From: Psilocybe azurescens
Taxonomy: Eukaryota; Basidiomycota; Agaricomycetes; Agaricales; Agrocybaceae
NCBI GenBank assembly: GCA_023853785.1
Contig: JAJIRX010000151.1
Span: 27,992-91,991, forward strand
Reading direction: 5' to 3'
Length of the DNA: 64,000 bases
Part shown: piece after piece, positions 27,647-40,164 of the stretch
Numbering within the stretch: the first letter of the stretch is position 1
How the letters are laid out: each line of letters opens with the position of its first letter
Made by a program: the position numbers and the translations under genes
Notes under the pieces: generated by a model
What the model saw: the letters and a program-made list of their open reading frames with translations, nothing else
Database searches by the model: none
Told to the model about the DNA's origin: nothing

Positions 27647-29702
27647 TCACGAGAGTAAACCGCTGGTGAATTCTGCTTTGAGCTTCACAGGGTTTCCGAG
27701 ATCATCGAGAGGTGGCTTGATATCGTATACGGATAGGACAGAAGAGACAATCGAGTAGAGTGCATTGTCACTCATGTGCCTTCCTGGACACTGACTACCA
27801 TTGGAACTCAGTTGTCGTGATATTTCTTTCCTTCAAAGGAATTGATTGAGGCATGCTTACCGACGCCCAAAACCAAAAGCCGCGCAATCTGGATTTCTCG
27901 CGTTGGGGTCCAGTTCACCATCCTTCAAGTATCGGTCGGGCTCGAATTCCATTGGGTTGGTAAAGACATCCGGGTCGTGTAAAATGGCCCTGTTGACGTT
28001 ATGTTACTTCTCCGCAACCAAGGGTTTAGAGAATCACAAGGCGAACGTACCATGCATTTCCCATTACCACGGTTCCACGGGGGATGAAATAACCGTCGTA
28101 TTCATCATCCTCGGTGCACATATGACCGACAGCTATACGTCCTTTAGCATCTCTAAAATTATAGTCACAGGAAAATCCAATACCAAGAGGCGTGACCTGA
28201 TTCCAACGCACGCTCTCTTTGACTAAGGCGTTGATATAGGGCAAAGAATCTCGGTCGCTGAAGTCTGGGAGACGGTTTCGACCAACTACGGCGTCCAGCT
28301 CTGCTTGTGCCTTTCTTTGTACTCCGGGATAAAGTGCCATCGCCAAAAGAACGACTGCACTGTAGAGACAGTCTGCAATATAGGATTCATCAACTTGTAA
28401 GCGGAGAGATCAGCCGCTGAATGACCCACCGTGTCTGCGCCACCTGTGGCATGGCATGAATTGAGTTTGTGGAACCAACAGTGATTGAACTCGGAGCTAC
28501 GCACCGACGTATGCTACGGCTGCAGTGTCTTGAGCGAGCTTTCTTTCTTCAGCATAAAGCGGGTCACTCTTGTCAGGTAGACGTTCGATTAGCGTCGCAG
28601 ACAGCGACGGCACCGCAGTCCCGTTTTTCTGCGTATACAATCTCAAGTCAATATTTAATCGCATGCTCAGGTAAATTAATTCAAACCATTTCACTCTCAG
28701 CATACTTGAACGGCTTCTCAGCAACGTCGGCATTTACAGTTCTCCACCGTGCGGCTTTTCGCTTGAAGCCGGCTCCAGGAAACCAGGAGGGAACGTGCAA
28801 TAGAGCAGGTATGAGATCCACCAAAAATGTGCCAGGAATTCCCGCTTCAGCTAGACCCATGAGCGCCTCCTCAGCGTTCGATATGTATGGATCAGCTGAC
28901 TCTTTGACGGTTATACCATATGCTACACTCATGATGGTAGTAGCAAATGTGCTATATATTGAAAGCTCAGAAGACACGAAGCTATGATAATTGACATCGT
29001 AATCAACTCACTGTCGGATATGATGCATAAAGTTCTCAGGCGATACGAGAAGTCGATTAAGCAATGCTCGAGCTTCGCGCAATTGAGTTGGACGATATTT
29101 CCAGACGATATTGTGATGGAAATGCTCATTGAAAGCTCTGCGGTGTCGACGCCACCATTGTCCGTAAGGAAGCATGGCCATGTTATAGTCCCAGTTCATC
29201 CTAATTGAAAGAAATATCAATACGAGATAGCATAGGCTCACCATTGACAAAATGGAATATTACAGTTCAATAACCATAGGCATTCGCATTCTGTCCGAGT
29301 AGTTTGAAGATCGTTTATCGAAGAGGTCACTAGTTCTTTTGAGAGACCCCAGGACCATGAACGGCTGGCCGAGGACTTCGAAATATATCATATCGCCTAA
29401 GACACAATAAGCTATACTGGCCATTAAATTAAAAAGGCGTAAAGCTGAAGCGCACCATAGGTTTTAGACCATTCGTTGTAAGCAATCCACGGTTTATCCT
29501 GAGGCATATCCAGTAGATTTCCGATTATCGGATAGCCTTTGGGACCAGGGGGTAGAGGAAGGTTCTTTGGGTTACGTTTTCGGGATTTACCCCATAAAGC
29601 CTGAGCAACGAGTGCATATGCGAGTGTTCCAACGAGGACCGCATATACAGGGTAGGTTACAAGCAAAGCAGTCATTCTCGAGAGCATAAACATGGCGGGC
29701 AT
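27647..29702 (-). CDS. Cytochrome P450 monooxygenase, O-methylsterigmatocystin-oxidoreductase-like (P450-2)
   Basis: A different P450 family from its neighbours. It begins MPAMFMLSRM with one transmembrane anchor, followed by the Pro hinge LPLPPGPKGYPIIGNLLDMP. Further motifs are LPYGQWWRRHRRAFNEHF (C-helix WxxxR), the I-helix GADT split by an intron, FSDRDSLPYINALVKESVRW (ExxR: ESVR) and DDEYDGYFIPRGTVV. The heme region FGFGRR is followed, after an intron, by CPGRHMSD. One T run is short by one base (plus-strand A4 28345-28348), interrupting FFLAMALYPGV. This layout is typical of basidiomycete CYP64-like enzymes, often annotated O-methylsterigmatocystin oxidoreductase. That label names the homology only; no sterigmatocystin genes are nearby. 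Confidence 0.85.
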
Positions 29703-31071
29703 TTTGATGTACTGTAGAAGGATGAGCTTTGACGGGAGTTTATATTATATTCGTGACCGATATTAATTGATGCACTGAAAAGTGAATTCGGAAGGGAATA
29801 TTCCAATGGGTGGACGCTACTGGTAAGACAGCAAGCTGCGGTTCTTCGAGGACGTAAAATATCCCACAATCGTGCGACAAGGTGGGTGAAAATTTATTCA
29901 AAATAGTCAGGTTCTGAACGCTGTGCCAGCATGATACTCTAGGGACCGAGTGCCTTCCTTGCACGAAGCAAAGTGGTGGGACTTCTAGTTTCCAGGAACC
30001 TCATTTGATAGGGCATCTGGGATCGAGGGTTTTTCAGAGAGATACTTAAGCATAGTCAATACGAAAGCGCTGACATCCCAGTTGACCCAGACATTGTAAA
30101 CTCCGTGGAAGTTTGATGAATGTTCAAGCACCGAGGATTCTTTCACTCCAATAGTTGGAGACAGTCTAGGCAGTCCTAGATTGGCCAACAGATATCGAGC
30201 AGCAAGGGAATATAAATAAGAAGAATCTGTGATCGTAAGCTGCCTGCCTTCTGTGTCAGGTTAAGCGATAGACATCGCCCTGGATGCTAAAACGTGTTCG
30301 CTTTCCCGCCTAGCTGAGTCATTAGACTTGAATGGCTCCTGTCTGCCAACGAATGTGGTAGATAGTCATCAGCTGGTATGTCCGGAGCATCAAGAGATAA
30401 GACAATGTCCCACCATCCTGCGCAATTATCCATGTCAGAAAAGGATCTGGGTAGTTCAGGTTCAAGGTAATTTGGATAGTAGCGGTCAGGGTTTCCATTG
30501 ACTTGACACAAGCCTTCGGCGTTTTTGAGCCGAACACTGAGTCTATTCCAAAATTAGATACGTGTCCAAAGCGTCCTCATTAAATCCTTCAGTGTTGAAG
30601 ATATGGGCAATTGAGAACGCAGTTTCTTGCTTCGCTGAGCTTTTGCCTCCGTGTCTCTGGAAGTCTGTCAGAAAATGTGGATATATTCGGGTAAATTATG
30701 GAAGCAAGAGTGTTCCCGGGAAGATTGGCACATGGAAAGATTGGCGCAGTTGGACAAAGATAAACATATGCGTGAATTTCAATAATCGCGGGAAAGGTCC
30801 CACGGATATTTTACACTCATTACAGCTTGCGACCTAAAATACATCCATGAATATCTTAATAGCTTAATGATATATAAGAGTCTACAGCATATGCATTCAA
30901 AATTACGGACACAGCAATCTCGCTATAAATATCGCTGAGGGCAGACTCGGAGCCGCCAACTGGTCAACTTTAGACGAGAGAGAAATTAGACAAATAAATA
31001 TGATTTAATTCACATGCATGCGAATAAAATAGCTTCCACAAGCGAGATGAACCCGAGCATTAAGCTAATGA
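29703..31071. other. Intergenic
   Basis: P450-2 promoter side and about 1.3 kb without a recognisable gene. Overlapping minus-strand frames at 30287-30540 have no family motif. Confidence 0.35.
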
Positions 31072-31568
31072 ACCTTTTGATCCACGCGGAGGAGTGATAG
31101 CCTTGATACGTCTTCTCTGTACATGAACCTGACCCTTCTGCAAAAATAATGAGGCTAAGATTTATCCTAATCCCCATGGACCGAGGAACTGAGCTATATT
31201 CAGAATCATGAAATTATAGATAGGCAGATATTGCCGCCGGTAGACACGTATCGGATATAACATGCCAATAATCCGTTTGGCTCTCATATCCAAAAACATA
31301 CCTTATGGATAGAACCTACTAAGCTTGAAAAGGGTCCGTGCACAACTTGTCACGCTTTATTATCGTACAGAAAATTACATAGCGTATTAAGGTTTCATAG
31401 GGTTTTAGGGGTCTAACCGTGCAAGAGCTTCGTGATTCTATGCTCTTAAGATCAGATTTCCCTGTGTATAGTGTCGTAACCGTGAAGCGCAGCATCAAAC
31501 TGTCGGTGCCAGCCATTGCCGATGCCGGTCTTGCTCTTGTTGTACAGCTTCGACTTGACTTCAACCAT
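31072..31568 (-). CDS. Possible small basic protein gene
   Basis: Weak candidate. A minus-strand ATG in a strong context (ACCATGG, 31568) opens 38 codons beginning MVEVKSKLYNKSKTGIGNGW and ending at TGA 31452. Downstream on the same strand, two segments with good splice sites could join as SLVGSIHK (about 31325-31302, donor GTATGT) plus KGQVHVQRRRIKAITPPRGS (from a TTTTTGCAG acceptor near 31140 to TAA near 31072). Whether these belong together is unknown. I recognise no family. Confidence 0.2.
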
Positions 31569-32052
31569 GGTCAGACTTTCAAGTTTGAAAATTATATGGC
31601 CATCTTAATGGTGATGCAGGAAACTAGAATATTCAATAATTTCATATTAATAACAGGCCACCATAGTTCTTTCATGGCTCAAGCACGCATTCGAATGGCT
31701 ATACGCTTCCATTTCAGGAAGGTGAGTTCTCTCTAGTTGTCTCGACTTACTATGATTACCCTTGTTCAGTACAGCCAGTCTTATGGTCGCAAACTGAATA
31801 GTGAACCGGCCATACAAGAATCGTTCACAAATCCCATTGACTCTGGATAATGTCCTTGTTATCTTCGTTGCCACGATGAAAAGTGTCCTGTCCTGGCTAT
31901 TAGTGCCACAGTGGCTGAAGCTTCATCGTGATTAAGCGTCCCTCGGTTAAAGCTAAAGGCCTTTAATGTCGGCTCAGCCATACCCATTGCACATGCAGGC
32001 CCCATAGGTTACCAAAAGCTATTCGTGGCACCATCGTCAACACGGCTGTACA
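31569..32052. other. Intergenic
   Basis: Promoter region of the gene starting at 32158. No gene seen. Confidence 0.3.
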
Positions 32053-32059
32053 TATAAAA
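32053..32059 (+). promoter_or_regulatory. TATA box of the 32158 gene
   Basis: TATAAAA, 99 nt before the ATG, followed by pyrimidine-rich sequence. Confidence 0.5.
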
Positions 32060-32157
32060 GGATCCTTGAATCCGCAGTAGGTTTCCCTCACTCTTCTTTT
32101 CATACCTTCTCCCTCTCTGAATCCATCTCCGAAAATTTACATAATACACACCAGAAT

Positions 32158-33568
32158 ATGCCGGAACATGTTAGTGCTTCTCTCTCGCCTCGCAAGGCCT
32201 CGACGTACAACCCTCAGCGGGGGTACGCGCTCAGACAGCCTACTTCGAATCTAACCTACTCCTGCATCAACGCGTCCGACCTGCACTCGCCTAAAATCCC
32301 GATCTTACTCCCGAAGCAGCTTCTCGAGAACTTGTATCCTAATGCGCAGGCTTGGGATTTAGCCGAGATTCCACCGCTGTGTAGTATCTGGGATAATGAT
32401 GGCGATGAAAGCCGCGATTCCACCTTTTCACGCACCCAGCGCATCTTCCCATCCTCACTTATACCGACTGCCGTTCCTGGGCCAAAGCCATGCTCTATCA
32501 ATCCAGAGTGTACCAACGGGACCCTGAAGCAAAGGTTCTGTGATACTCTCCCGCACGATCTTTGGGCTGTCATTGTATCCGGTTCAACTATACAATATGC
32601 GCAAGACACTGGAACGCTGCGCGTCACCATCGGAGGCACCGAACCACCTTCTGCTGAAGAAGTAGAATGTGAATTGGCGCCTTGGAAAGAGGATGCCTGG
32701 GTTTCCACTGTCTCGATTGTTGTCTCGGATTCGGTTACGCTAGCTAGCTTTTTTTAAGGCGGCGCCGTATAAAGCTGTTCTGTGGATTTTGAACTGGCTG
32801 CAGTGCGCACACGGGAATACCATTGAGACGATCAGAGTCTCCCTTCCTATGCGCATGCCGTGCTCCAAGAAAACAGATATACCGACAATGTTATCATCTA
32901 TAGTTCTTGACAGTGATGAGGGCACGAAGCCAGCCTCTCCGAGTCAGGTTTATCCAGCCCTGAAAACGTTGTATTGGAGAGGCGACTCGCGCTTGCTTCC
33001 AAAGCTCTTACCTTCCCTTGCTTCTCACAATGCGCGAACACTCACGCTGGCCAGCGATTTGAGCATACCGGACGCGCTCTGGGTGCTCCGTCATTTCTCG
33101 AGTTCTAGACTGCACACCCTGGATTTGGCGACGCTAGTCGTCGATCCTCGACCGACTCTGAATCTCCCTGAGGATAATAAAGAAAAAATTGGTCGATACA
33201 GTAAACCGGCCTACTCCAAGTCTCGAGAGCGGCCTCTGCCACCATTCGCCTTGCCTTACCTAGACACGCTGACGATAAGCTCTTCCATCCCATTTCACAC
33301 CTTCCTAGCGCAAATTGCGATGCCTCGCTTATGCTCTGTCTTTCTTGTCCTCAATGGCAATGATGTCGAAGGATCGTTGCATAGTCGGCACAGTGGGAAG
33401 TATGGGACTGAAGAGATATTACACTCTTTCCTCGCGGACCCTTCTGTGCGGAATCATAAATTGCTTTTCGTGGGTGTTCGGTGTGGTCTTGTGCCTGAGA
33501 GGGCGGACCACATTGAGGGGGTAGTGAAGCAGAGAGTTTCACCAGATGCAGTTGTGAAGGTTTGTTGA
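32158..33568 (+). CDS. Hypothetical protein with leucine-rich, F-box-like features
   Basis: A single-exon gene of about 470 codons starting MPEHVSASLSPRK. Its frame is broken by one extra T in a T7 run (32749-32755); with six T the two halves join as SFFKAAPYKAVLWILNWLQ. The C-terminal half has irregular leucine-rich repeats (ALKTLYWRGD, RTLTLASDLSI, SRLHTLDLATLV, PYLDTLTISSS). This resembles the LRR half of the many F-box-like proteins of Agaricomycetes, but I see no clear F-box at the N-terminus. Function unknown. It has a TATA box about 100 nt upstream and no introns. Confidence 0.65.
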
Positions 33569-34295
33569 AAAGGGGCGTGCGGTACTTATGATGAACTGGA
33601 GTCTCGAAAGGTGTATTTTGCCTTGATGATGTAGAAATTAGAGTAGAGCACTTCTTAAATATGTGAACCTAGGACTTGGACCTCACTCTGGGAGGCCGGG
33701 TCTACATTCCTATCTTATCTTTCATTATAATCCACCATACGAACTTGCATTTGGGTCTGTGCGGCGAGCAGTATAATCATTCAAAGTCGCGAAAGCTTGA
33801 ACATGTGGTCCTAATTCATCTTCCCCTTCTATTATTTTTGAACGATGTCATCGAGATTTGACAGAAAGTTCGAAAGACATCGAGCAACAACGCAAAATTG
33901 GCATACTTGCGTGGAACATACTGCGGTCCAGCGTACGCAGCGAGCCAACGATGAGCACCGCCCGCCGTAGTTGTCGTTGTCGCAGCAAGTCCTTGTATGT
34001 AGAGGCTGTACGATGATCCGACCTCGGTGAAGTGGGATCATGAATCACAGGTGATCATAATCTATAATCCGTCTACTTATAATAAAAGTAAAATCGCACG
34101 AGGAGCCAGTTATTTTTTCCCCTCTCTCTCAGCTCTCCCTCTTGAAACGAAACCACCACCACCTAGAGTATCTGCTCGCATTTCTGTCTACTAAATCACG
34201 ACCTGCAACTAGAGAGATCTACACCCCTGAGACTTTGTGACGACAAGCGTAACCATCAGCATCAGTTCACCGTCGGCTACTTACTCACAAGTTCC
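33569..34295. other. Intergenic
   Basis: 3' flank of the LRR-like gene and promoter/5' leader of the Sec14-like gene. No other gene recognised. Confidence 0.35.
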
Positions 34296-34329
34296 AACTA
34301 CCACCACCACCACCACCACCACCACCACC
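34296..34329 (+). repeat. (ACC)n microsatellite abutting the Sec14-like start codon
   Basis: About eleven ACC/CCA units end directly at the ATG (34330). They lie in the predicted 5' leader, and copy-number changes would alter the immediate initiation context. Confidence 0.7.
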
Positions 34330-36690
34330 ATGTCGCAACAACAACAACCGCAAGCGGCGTCCGCCTCGCCCATGCCAGAGGGCGTCACGGACCCCAACTA
34401 CCACCCGAGCCAGGCCGCCTCGGCAACCTCACGGTGATGCAGCTGCACACGCTCGAGAAGCTCAAGAAGGAGCTCAAGGAGGAGGGCCACTTTGTCGAGG
34501 AGAGGATGGACGATGCTATGCTTTTGAGGTGGGTTTTTAGCTTTCAATATTCTTTTTTCCCGTTTTCTTGCTTGTTTGCTTGCTTTCGCTTTCTGGGAGA
34601 GGGATTGGGGGCCTGCGTTTGCGGTGTTGTCCCTGTGTTGTTTGGACGGGAAGGAGGCATAGATGGGTGTGGATTGGGATTGGGATGAAGCATAGGCAAA
34701 GACGGAAGAGTCGGTGCTGCGCGATTTTGATGTGTGGACATGGACGTGGACGTAGCCGGCGACGAGAGGACAATGGGACGTGCCAGTCGTGTCTCTCCAA
34801 TGGTGCTGTCGTCGTGTCATCCTAAAGTCTAGACGTCCCACTGTGTGTCTTGCATTAGGTGGACATGTGTGCTGTTTCATTGCTCCACTGGATGAGTCTC
34901 GATACCAGCTACCACCGCCCTCACATCGCTGCCACCGCCATCGTTCGCCATCGCGCTGTCTGATCCGATCGGCTTATCGAAGCATTGCCATCTTTCACCT
35001 CTTTCACCGCGAGTAGTTTTGTTCTTGATTTCTCTTCTCTTCTTTATCGCGATTCGTTTTCTTCTTGCTTGTCTGTTTTGTTTCTCTTTTGATTTTTTGG
35101 AGGGGTTTGGGTCTGCGTTTGCGCCTTTCCCCCTGTATCGTTTGGACAAGGAAGCGGATTTGTGGTGGGATTGACATAGAGAAGAATGGTCGATGCTGCA
35201 TGGCTCTGCGCACAGGTGTGGTGGCGGGCGACGAGAGGACGGTGGGACGTGGCATTGTGCATCACTCGAATGGCACCGTCGTGTCAGACGTCCGACATAT
35301 GCTGCTCCATTGGATGTTTCTAGGCATAACCAAACACCACCGTCCTTGTCATCGCGATTGCCATCGCCATCGCCATCGTTCGCCATCGCGATTGCTCGCA
35401 TTATTCCCCATCTCCTTCCACGGGGGCACGATTTGTGGGCAGGGTAGTTCAGCGCCATTGCCAGTGCGCTTTCTTGATATCGGGTTCTGACATTGTTGCT
35501 GCTTGCTCAATGCTTGCACTGTCACGGCCATCTCAAGGAGATCATTCCCTTCCTTCCAGCGTCTTATGACACGTCCTTTTGCTTGCTGATCTCGCACATC
35601 GCGATTATTGCCATCGGTTTAATTCCATTTTACTTATCGCTTGATCAGCATGGGCGACGACTATGACTCCTATTTCTCCACCTCCATTTCAGTCTACACA
35701 CTTTGCACTTCTCTCTTCATGATTGCTTTCGTCTTTTCAATGCGAATAGTTCCTTTCTTTCTCTTCTCTTCTTTATCGCAATATTTTTATTATTCTCTTT
35801 CTCTCAAAATCTCGAATGATGACGATGACGATGACGTGACGTACTAACTCCCTTCTCCCCACTCCCCTGTGCACATCTAGATTCCTGCGCGCCCGGAAAT
35901 TCGATCTCGTGAAGGCCAAAGAGATGCTGCTGGCAGCTGAGAAGTGGAGAAAGGAGTTTGGCGTAGACGATATCGTGAAGTGAGTACACGCGACTCGTAT
36001 GATAGTGGTGTTGATGCTGACACGATTTGGATTAATGTAGGAACTTTGACTTTAAAGAAAAGGCAGAGGTGGATAAATACTATCCCCAGTATTATCACAA
36101 AAACGACAAGGTTCGTTGTCAACATCGTCATCTCCGTCCAAAGTCTGACCACCGCACTCTTTTTTAAAAAAAAAAACAGGACGGCCGCCCCGTGTACGTC
36201 GAGCGCCTCGGCAAGCTCGACATCAAAGCGCTCTACGCCGCGACGACGCAAGAGCGCCAGCTCCAGCGGCTCGTGTTCGAGTACGAGAAGTTCCTCTCCG
36301 ACCGGCTGCCCGCGTGCGCGCGCGGCGGGGCACCCTGTCGAGACGTCCTGCACGATCCTCGACCTCGGCGGCGTCTCGCTGTCGAACTTCTACCGCGTCA
36401 AGGACTACGTCTCGCAGGCCTCGTCGATCGGGCAGGACCGGTACCCGGAGACGATGGGCAAGTTCTACATTATCAACGCGCCGTGGGCGTTCAGCGCGGT
36501 GTGGGCGATCATCAAGCCGTGGCTGGACGAGGTCACGGTGAAGAAGATCAATATCCTGGGGAGCGGGTATAAGGACGAGCTGCTGAAGCAGATCCCGAAG
36601 GAGAGTTTGCCAAGGGAGTTTGGCGGCGTGTGTGAGTGCCCGGGCGGGTGCTCGTTGAGCGACGCGGGGCCGTGGAATCCTGTCAAGTAG
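34330..36690 (+). CDS. Sec14-like phosphatidylinositol/phosphatidylcholine transfer protein
   Basis: CRAL-TRIO lipid-transfer protein acting at Golgi and plasma membranes. The N-terminus [18 protein letters not shown] leads to the CRAL-TRIO N domain ([20 protein letters not shown], then [16 protein letters not shown]). The lipid-binding domain includes [72 protein letters not shown] and [19 protein letters not shown]. The ending NPVK fits fungal Sec14. Two breaks occur: one G short at 34422-34423 and two bases short in the CG-rich run at 36316-36328 ([10 protein letters not shown]). The first intron (34529-35880) is exceptionally long; the others are normal. This is probably the main SEC14 ortholog, not a distant family member. 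Confidence 0.9.
34529..35880 (+). other. Giant 1.35-kb intron with internal tandem duplication
   Basis: The donor GAG|GTGGGT and acceptor GCACATCTAG|ATTCCT join AG and A into the FLRARKF frame exactly, with a TACTAAC branch site at 35852-35858. Inside, about 34560-34990 and 35060-35400 are imperfect direct copies, sharing CTGCGTTTGCG, GGCGACGAGAGGAC, CACCGTCGTGTCA-like and CATCGTTCGCCATCGC motifs. Window introns are otherwise about 45-80 nt. Open frames inside it are repeat shadows. Confidence 0.8.
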
Positions 36691-37040
36691 AGGTAGAGGG
36701 GTCGCGGTGCGGTGGGGGTGCCACGTCGGACGTGTGAAGGTCTAGCTCCTTTAATACCTCGGTCTTGTTGCTTAATAGGCCTCTTTTTCTTCCTTTCAGT
36801 TCACTTTCTTCCCCTTCTCTTTTATTCCCTATCCTCTGATTGTCTGTTTCTTTTTCTTCTCTTTTGCATAGGAAGTTTTTGCATGTATCCACCCGCGCAT
36901 GTAATCATATCCTTTTCTTTTTCCCTTTTCCCTCCCAGAGTTCATCGACGCGTCGAAGACTACCAATTACGATCAAGCTGATAAATTATATATAAGATTC
37001 TAGCAGCACAAATCGCTCAATATTAACCAACTATTAGCAC
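36691..37040. other. Intergenic, convergent 3' ends
   Basis: 3' flanks of the Sec14-like gene and the alpha/beta hydrolase. T-rich; nothing else seen. Confidence 0.35.
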
Positions 37041-38758
37041 CTAGCTCCGCGGCTTGAACCCAGCTTCAACCAACGCCCTGCCCTCCCGCACACACCGCTC
37101 GACGAGCTCGTTGAACTCGACCTCCTTTTGCGCGTGAATCCCGTGGCCCGTGCCCGCCCACCGCAGCAGCTCCACCCTGCTCTCCCCCTCCCTTCCCCCT
37201 CCTCCCTGTCCCCCACTGCCCTGCGCATGCGCACGCCCTCCGGTCATGGCCTCCCAGATGCGGACCGACCCCGCGGGCCGCACGAGGTGGTCCTCGTCCC
37301 CGGTCACCACCGCGATCTTGGGCACGTTCGCAGCGATGTGCGCGAGGCGGGCCGGGGAGACGCGGTGCGTGAGCCCGGCGGCCATTTGGGAGATGTGGCC
37401 CAGGAGGAGCTGGGGTTTTGTGATGGCGACGCGGCGCAGGAAACCCTGTGCGTGGCCGGGTGAAGTAAATAAGTTCAGAGTAAGCTCTGTGGGCCAGACA
37501 TAAGTGAATGCAAACGGAACGCACCTCCTTCTGCACGTCCCGATTCGTCTTCCCCTGCTTATTATCCTCCGTGTTCCCGTTCCACTCCGCATGCGGGTCG
37601 GAGAGCGCGCGCTCATCGAGCCATTGCGCGGGGAAGAGCATGTCGAGGACGATGGGCACTTTGTCGACTGGGTCGGGGGTGAATATGAGCTTTGTGAGGG
37701 ATGTGAGGCCTTTGAGCTGTGGGAAGGGAGGGGGAGGGGAGGAAGGAAGTCAGTGTGTGATGGGAGAAGGAGAAGGAAGAGGGGCGGAACGAGAAGAGAA
37801 GAGACGTACGGGCGGGAAGTTGTTCCATATGTGGCCTCCTGGAGTGGTCACCGCCAGCACGAGCGATGCGATCCGGTGCGGGATGCGGTACGCGAGTTCT
37901 GTTTTGGTTATCAATAACAGTAAGGGAGAGAGTAACGGGTAGTAAGAAGGAAGGACGTACCCTGTGCGATCATCCCTCCGAGACTGATGCCCACGACGTT
38001 CAGCTCGCGCTCGCCCGTCCAGCCGAGGTAGTCGAGCAGGCAGATGACGTCCTCCGCCATGCCTGAAGTCCTGTGGGTTCAACGTTCGCAATTCGAGGGC
38101 TGGTTAGCATGATGACGATGACGATGATGATATTCCGAGATGTAGCGTAGAGTGGAATGACATGACGTAGTGGTAGCTGGACTTTGGAGCGCGTTTGAGC
38201 TGCAAGCAGCTTCGATGCACGACATTTTACGCGTACGATTCACGAGCGAACAAACGAAAGAACGAATGGAAAAGTGACTGAATGGATGAACTCACGTATA
38301 AGGACCGCGCGGATATCCCGAATTCCCCACCCCGCGATTATCGAACACCAGCGCAGCCGCCTTCCTCTCTCCATTCCCACCTCCTCCCCACTCGCACTTC
38401 CACCCCGAGCGCCGCCAAACCACCGCACCTGCGGGCCCCCACGAGAAGCTGCTCGAGTTCAGGCCCATGATGAACACCACCTTGTCGAGTTTCTGCATCG
38501 CTTCCCGTGTCGCTGCCTCCTCCTCCGCCTCTCCGCCTCCCTCTCCCTCTGTACTTCGCTGCTTTTGGAGTGCATCGACGACCTCCTTGGGCCCATGCAC
38601 CTCATAATACAGCGAGTGGCTCTCGAGCGCATCGGGGCCCTGTGCGCGCAGCGCCGTGACGGGGCACAGCCCGCGCCGCAGGCACGTCGCGCTCGGGAAC
38701 GCGGTCGGGAGCGCGGAGAGCGGGGCGTTGCGGGACGCGGTGGGGGCGGTGGAGGCAT
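37041..38758 (-). CDS. Alpha/beta hydrolase
   Basis: Serine hydrolase of the alpha/beta fold. Its order is KVVFIMGLNSSSFSWGP (oxyanion region), AAALVFDNRGVGNSGYPRGP, an intron, DVICLLDYLGWTG and the nucleophile elbow GISLGG. Then come LVLAVTTPGG, a cap region (PVDKVPIVLDMLFPAQWLDE), TGDEDHLV (acid residue) and GTGHGIHAQKEVEFNELVE (catalytic His), ending KPRS. The substrate is unknown. The start is uncertain: the Met at 38758 (MPPPPPPRPA) is out of frame with the clear coding frame by one base inside a C-rich run, and the upstream in-frame start is only GTG. Low-complexity EGEGGGEAEEEA lies before the first beta strand. It is convergent with the Sec14-like gene. Confidence 0.82.
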
Positions 38759-40073
38759 GTTGGTTGTTATTTTCCTTGGTTCTATCGTGGATGTGGAACG
38801 GTGCACAAGACACAAGTGATAGTGGGTGAGTGGGTTTTAATAATCGCGGGCTTCTGTGTTTGGGGTGTGTTGCGCAGCACCTATCTGTTGGATGGGGCGT
38901 TGGGGATGGACAGATGGATGGAGTGTTGGTATCAGCTGCAAACCTAATAGTGTCCGCGTCAGGACAGGAATAAGGGGAAAGTCGTAAGCGTTGTGACGTG
39001 CTGATTGCCGAAGTTCGGCTTCAAACCGGTACGGGTTTGAACTAGCCGGTTCGAGGCTTGAGCGTGACCGCACACCAAGGTTCGATTAGGCGCCCGGTTG
39101 GACTCCTTACTCTGCAGCGGACGTCTACTGCATGAAAAGGTTCTGTCACTGGGAAGTAATAATTAATGTATAAATATTTTGTGAATGAAAGGATAAGAAC
39201 CCGAATCGGAGACGATTCTGAGCCAGATCGTCGAACTTGGCGACAACAGCTGCCACCGCCAACCGGAGTAGCCTCAGATCTTCCTTCTGATTTTCTGTAG
39301 CACAATGGAATCCAACGGGGTATATGTCTCGTAGCATATGCTCTTACTTTAATTCATCCAAATTGGTGCTGGTCACAGGGAGATCGATCCATGTGCAAGT
39401 GCAAGTGCGGACAGATGTTGAAAAATGGCAGGCTGCGGTCCACGTCTGGAATTTTCGACTATTTGCACAATTTTTGCTACACTAGCTACAATGTATCTTG
39501 CAAACGCTGGCTATACAGTTTTAATTTTGCTACAGAGTGTCTGAAGTCTGCTGTAGGAGTACCCTCGTATTTGAGTATATACAGAAAATAAAGCTCTATA
39601 CAATTTACATGGGATCACACCTGGGATCATGGCTTCGGTGATCATAAATGTCCGGGTTAAATGTTTGTGATGATAGGTCAAGTGACATGGCTCAGCGATC
39701 TCCTATGAGCAGTGATTGTCATCGCTCGGCGACTGAGAGCAAACAAGCTATTTTTGGGCATGATCTGCGACCTCGCGCCGAAACTACCCGGTGCGCGCGT
39801 ATACACGATGTTGGATATTGGGCCAGTCCTCCTCTCTCTTTTACTGCAGCGTAGTCAGATTCTTGCTCTGCACTCATTGATCTCCCCCTAAGATGATGTG
39901 ACAGTGTTGGTGGTTCAGCCTTACTTATATGGGAGGATGAGTCCGAGTTTTTCCATAGTTATCTTTGGACTGCGTCAGCCAAAGGCCGTCTGTCTTATCT
40001 GTCTGTCTGTCTGCCTGCCTATCTGCCTGCCTGCCTACTCCCGTCCCACACCAAAAGGATATAGCCGCCATGG
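38759..40073. other. Intergenic, hydrolase to GRDP C
   Basis: Divergent promoter region of about 1.3 kb. It contains an inverted repeat around the ACCGGT-type motifs at 39020-39055 and a CTGT/CTGC microsatellite at 39989-40036. No gene recognised. Confidence 0.4.
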
Positions 40074-40080
40074 TATATAA
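40074..40080 (+). promoter_or_regulatory. TATA box of GRDP copy C
   Basis: TATATAA, 85 nt before the copy C ATG, in the position seen for copies A and D. Confidence 0.45.
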
Positions 40081-40164
40081 CGACAAAAGCGATCGCTAAT
40101 TCCGGGGCTTCCTCAGCAATACGCCCTGGCCCCTGGCCCTTGAGAGTTGAGAGTTGAGACGACC

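Noticed and set aside
34537..35597. Several open frames on both strands inside the Sec14-like gene
   Set aside because: They lie in the long intron, derive from its internal duplicated repeat and have no protein-family motifs.
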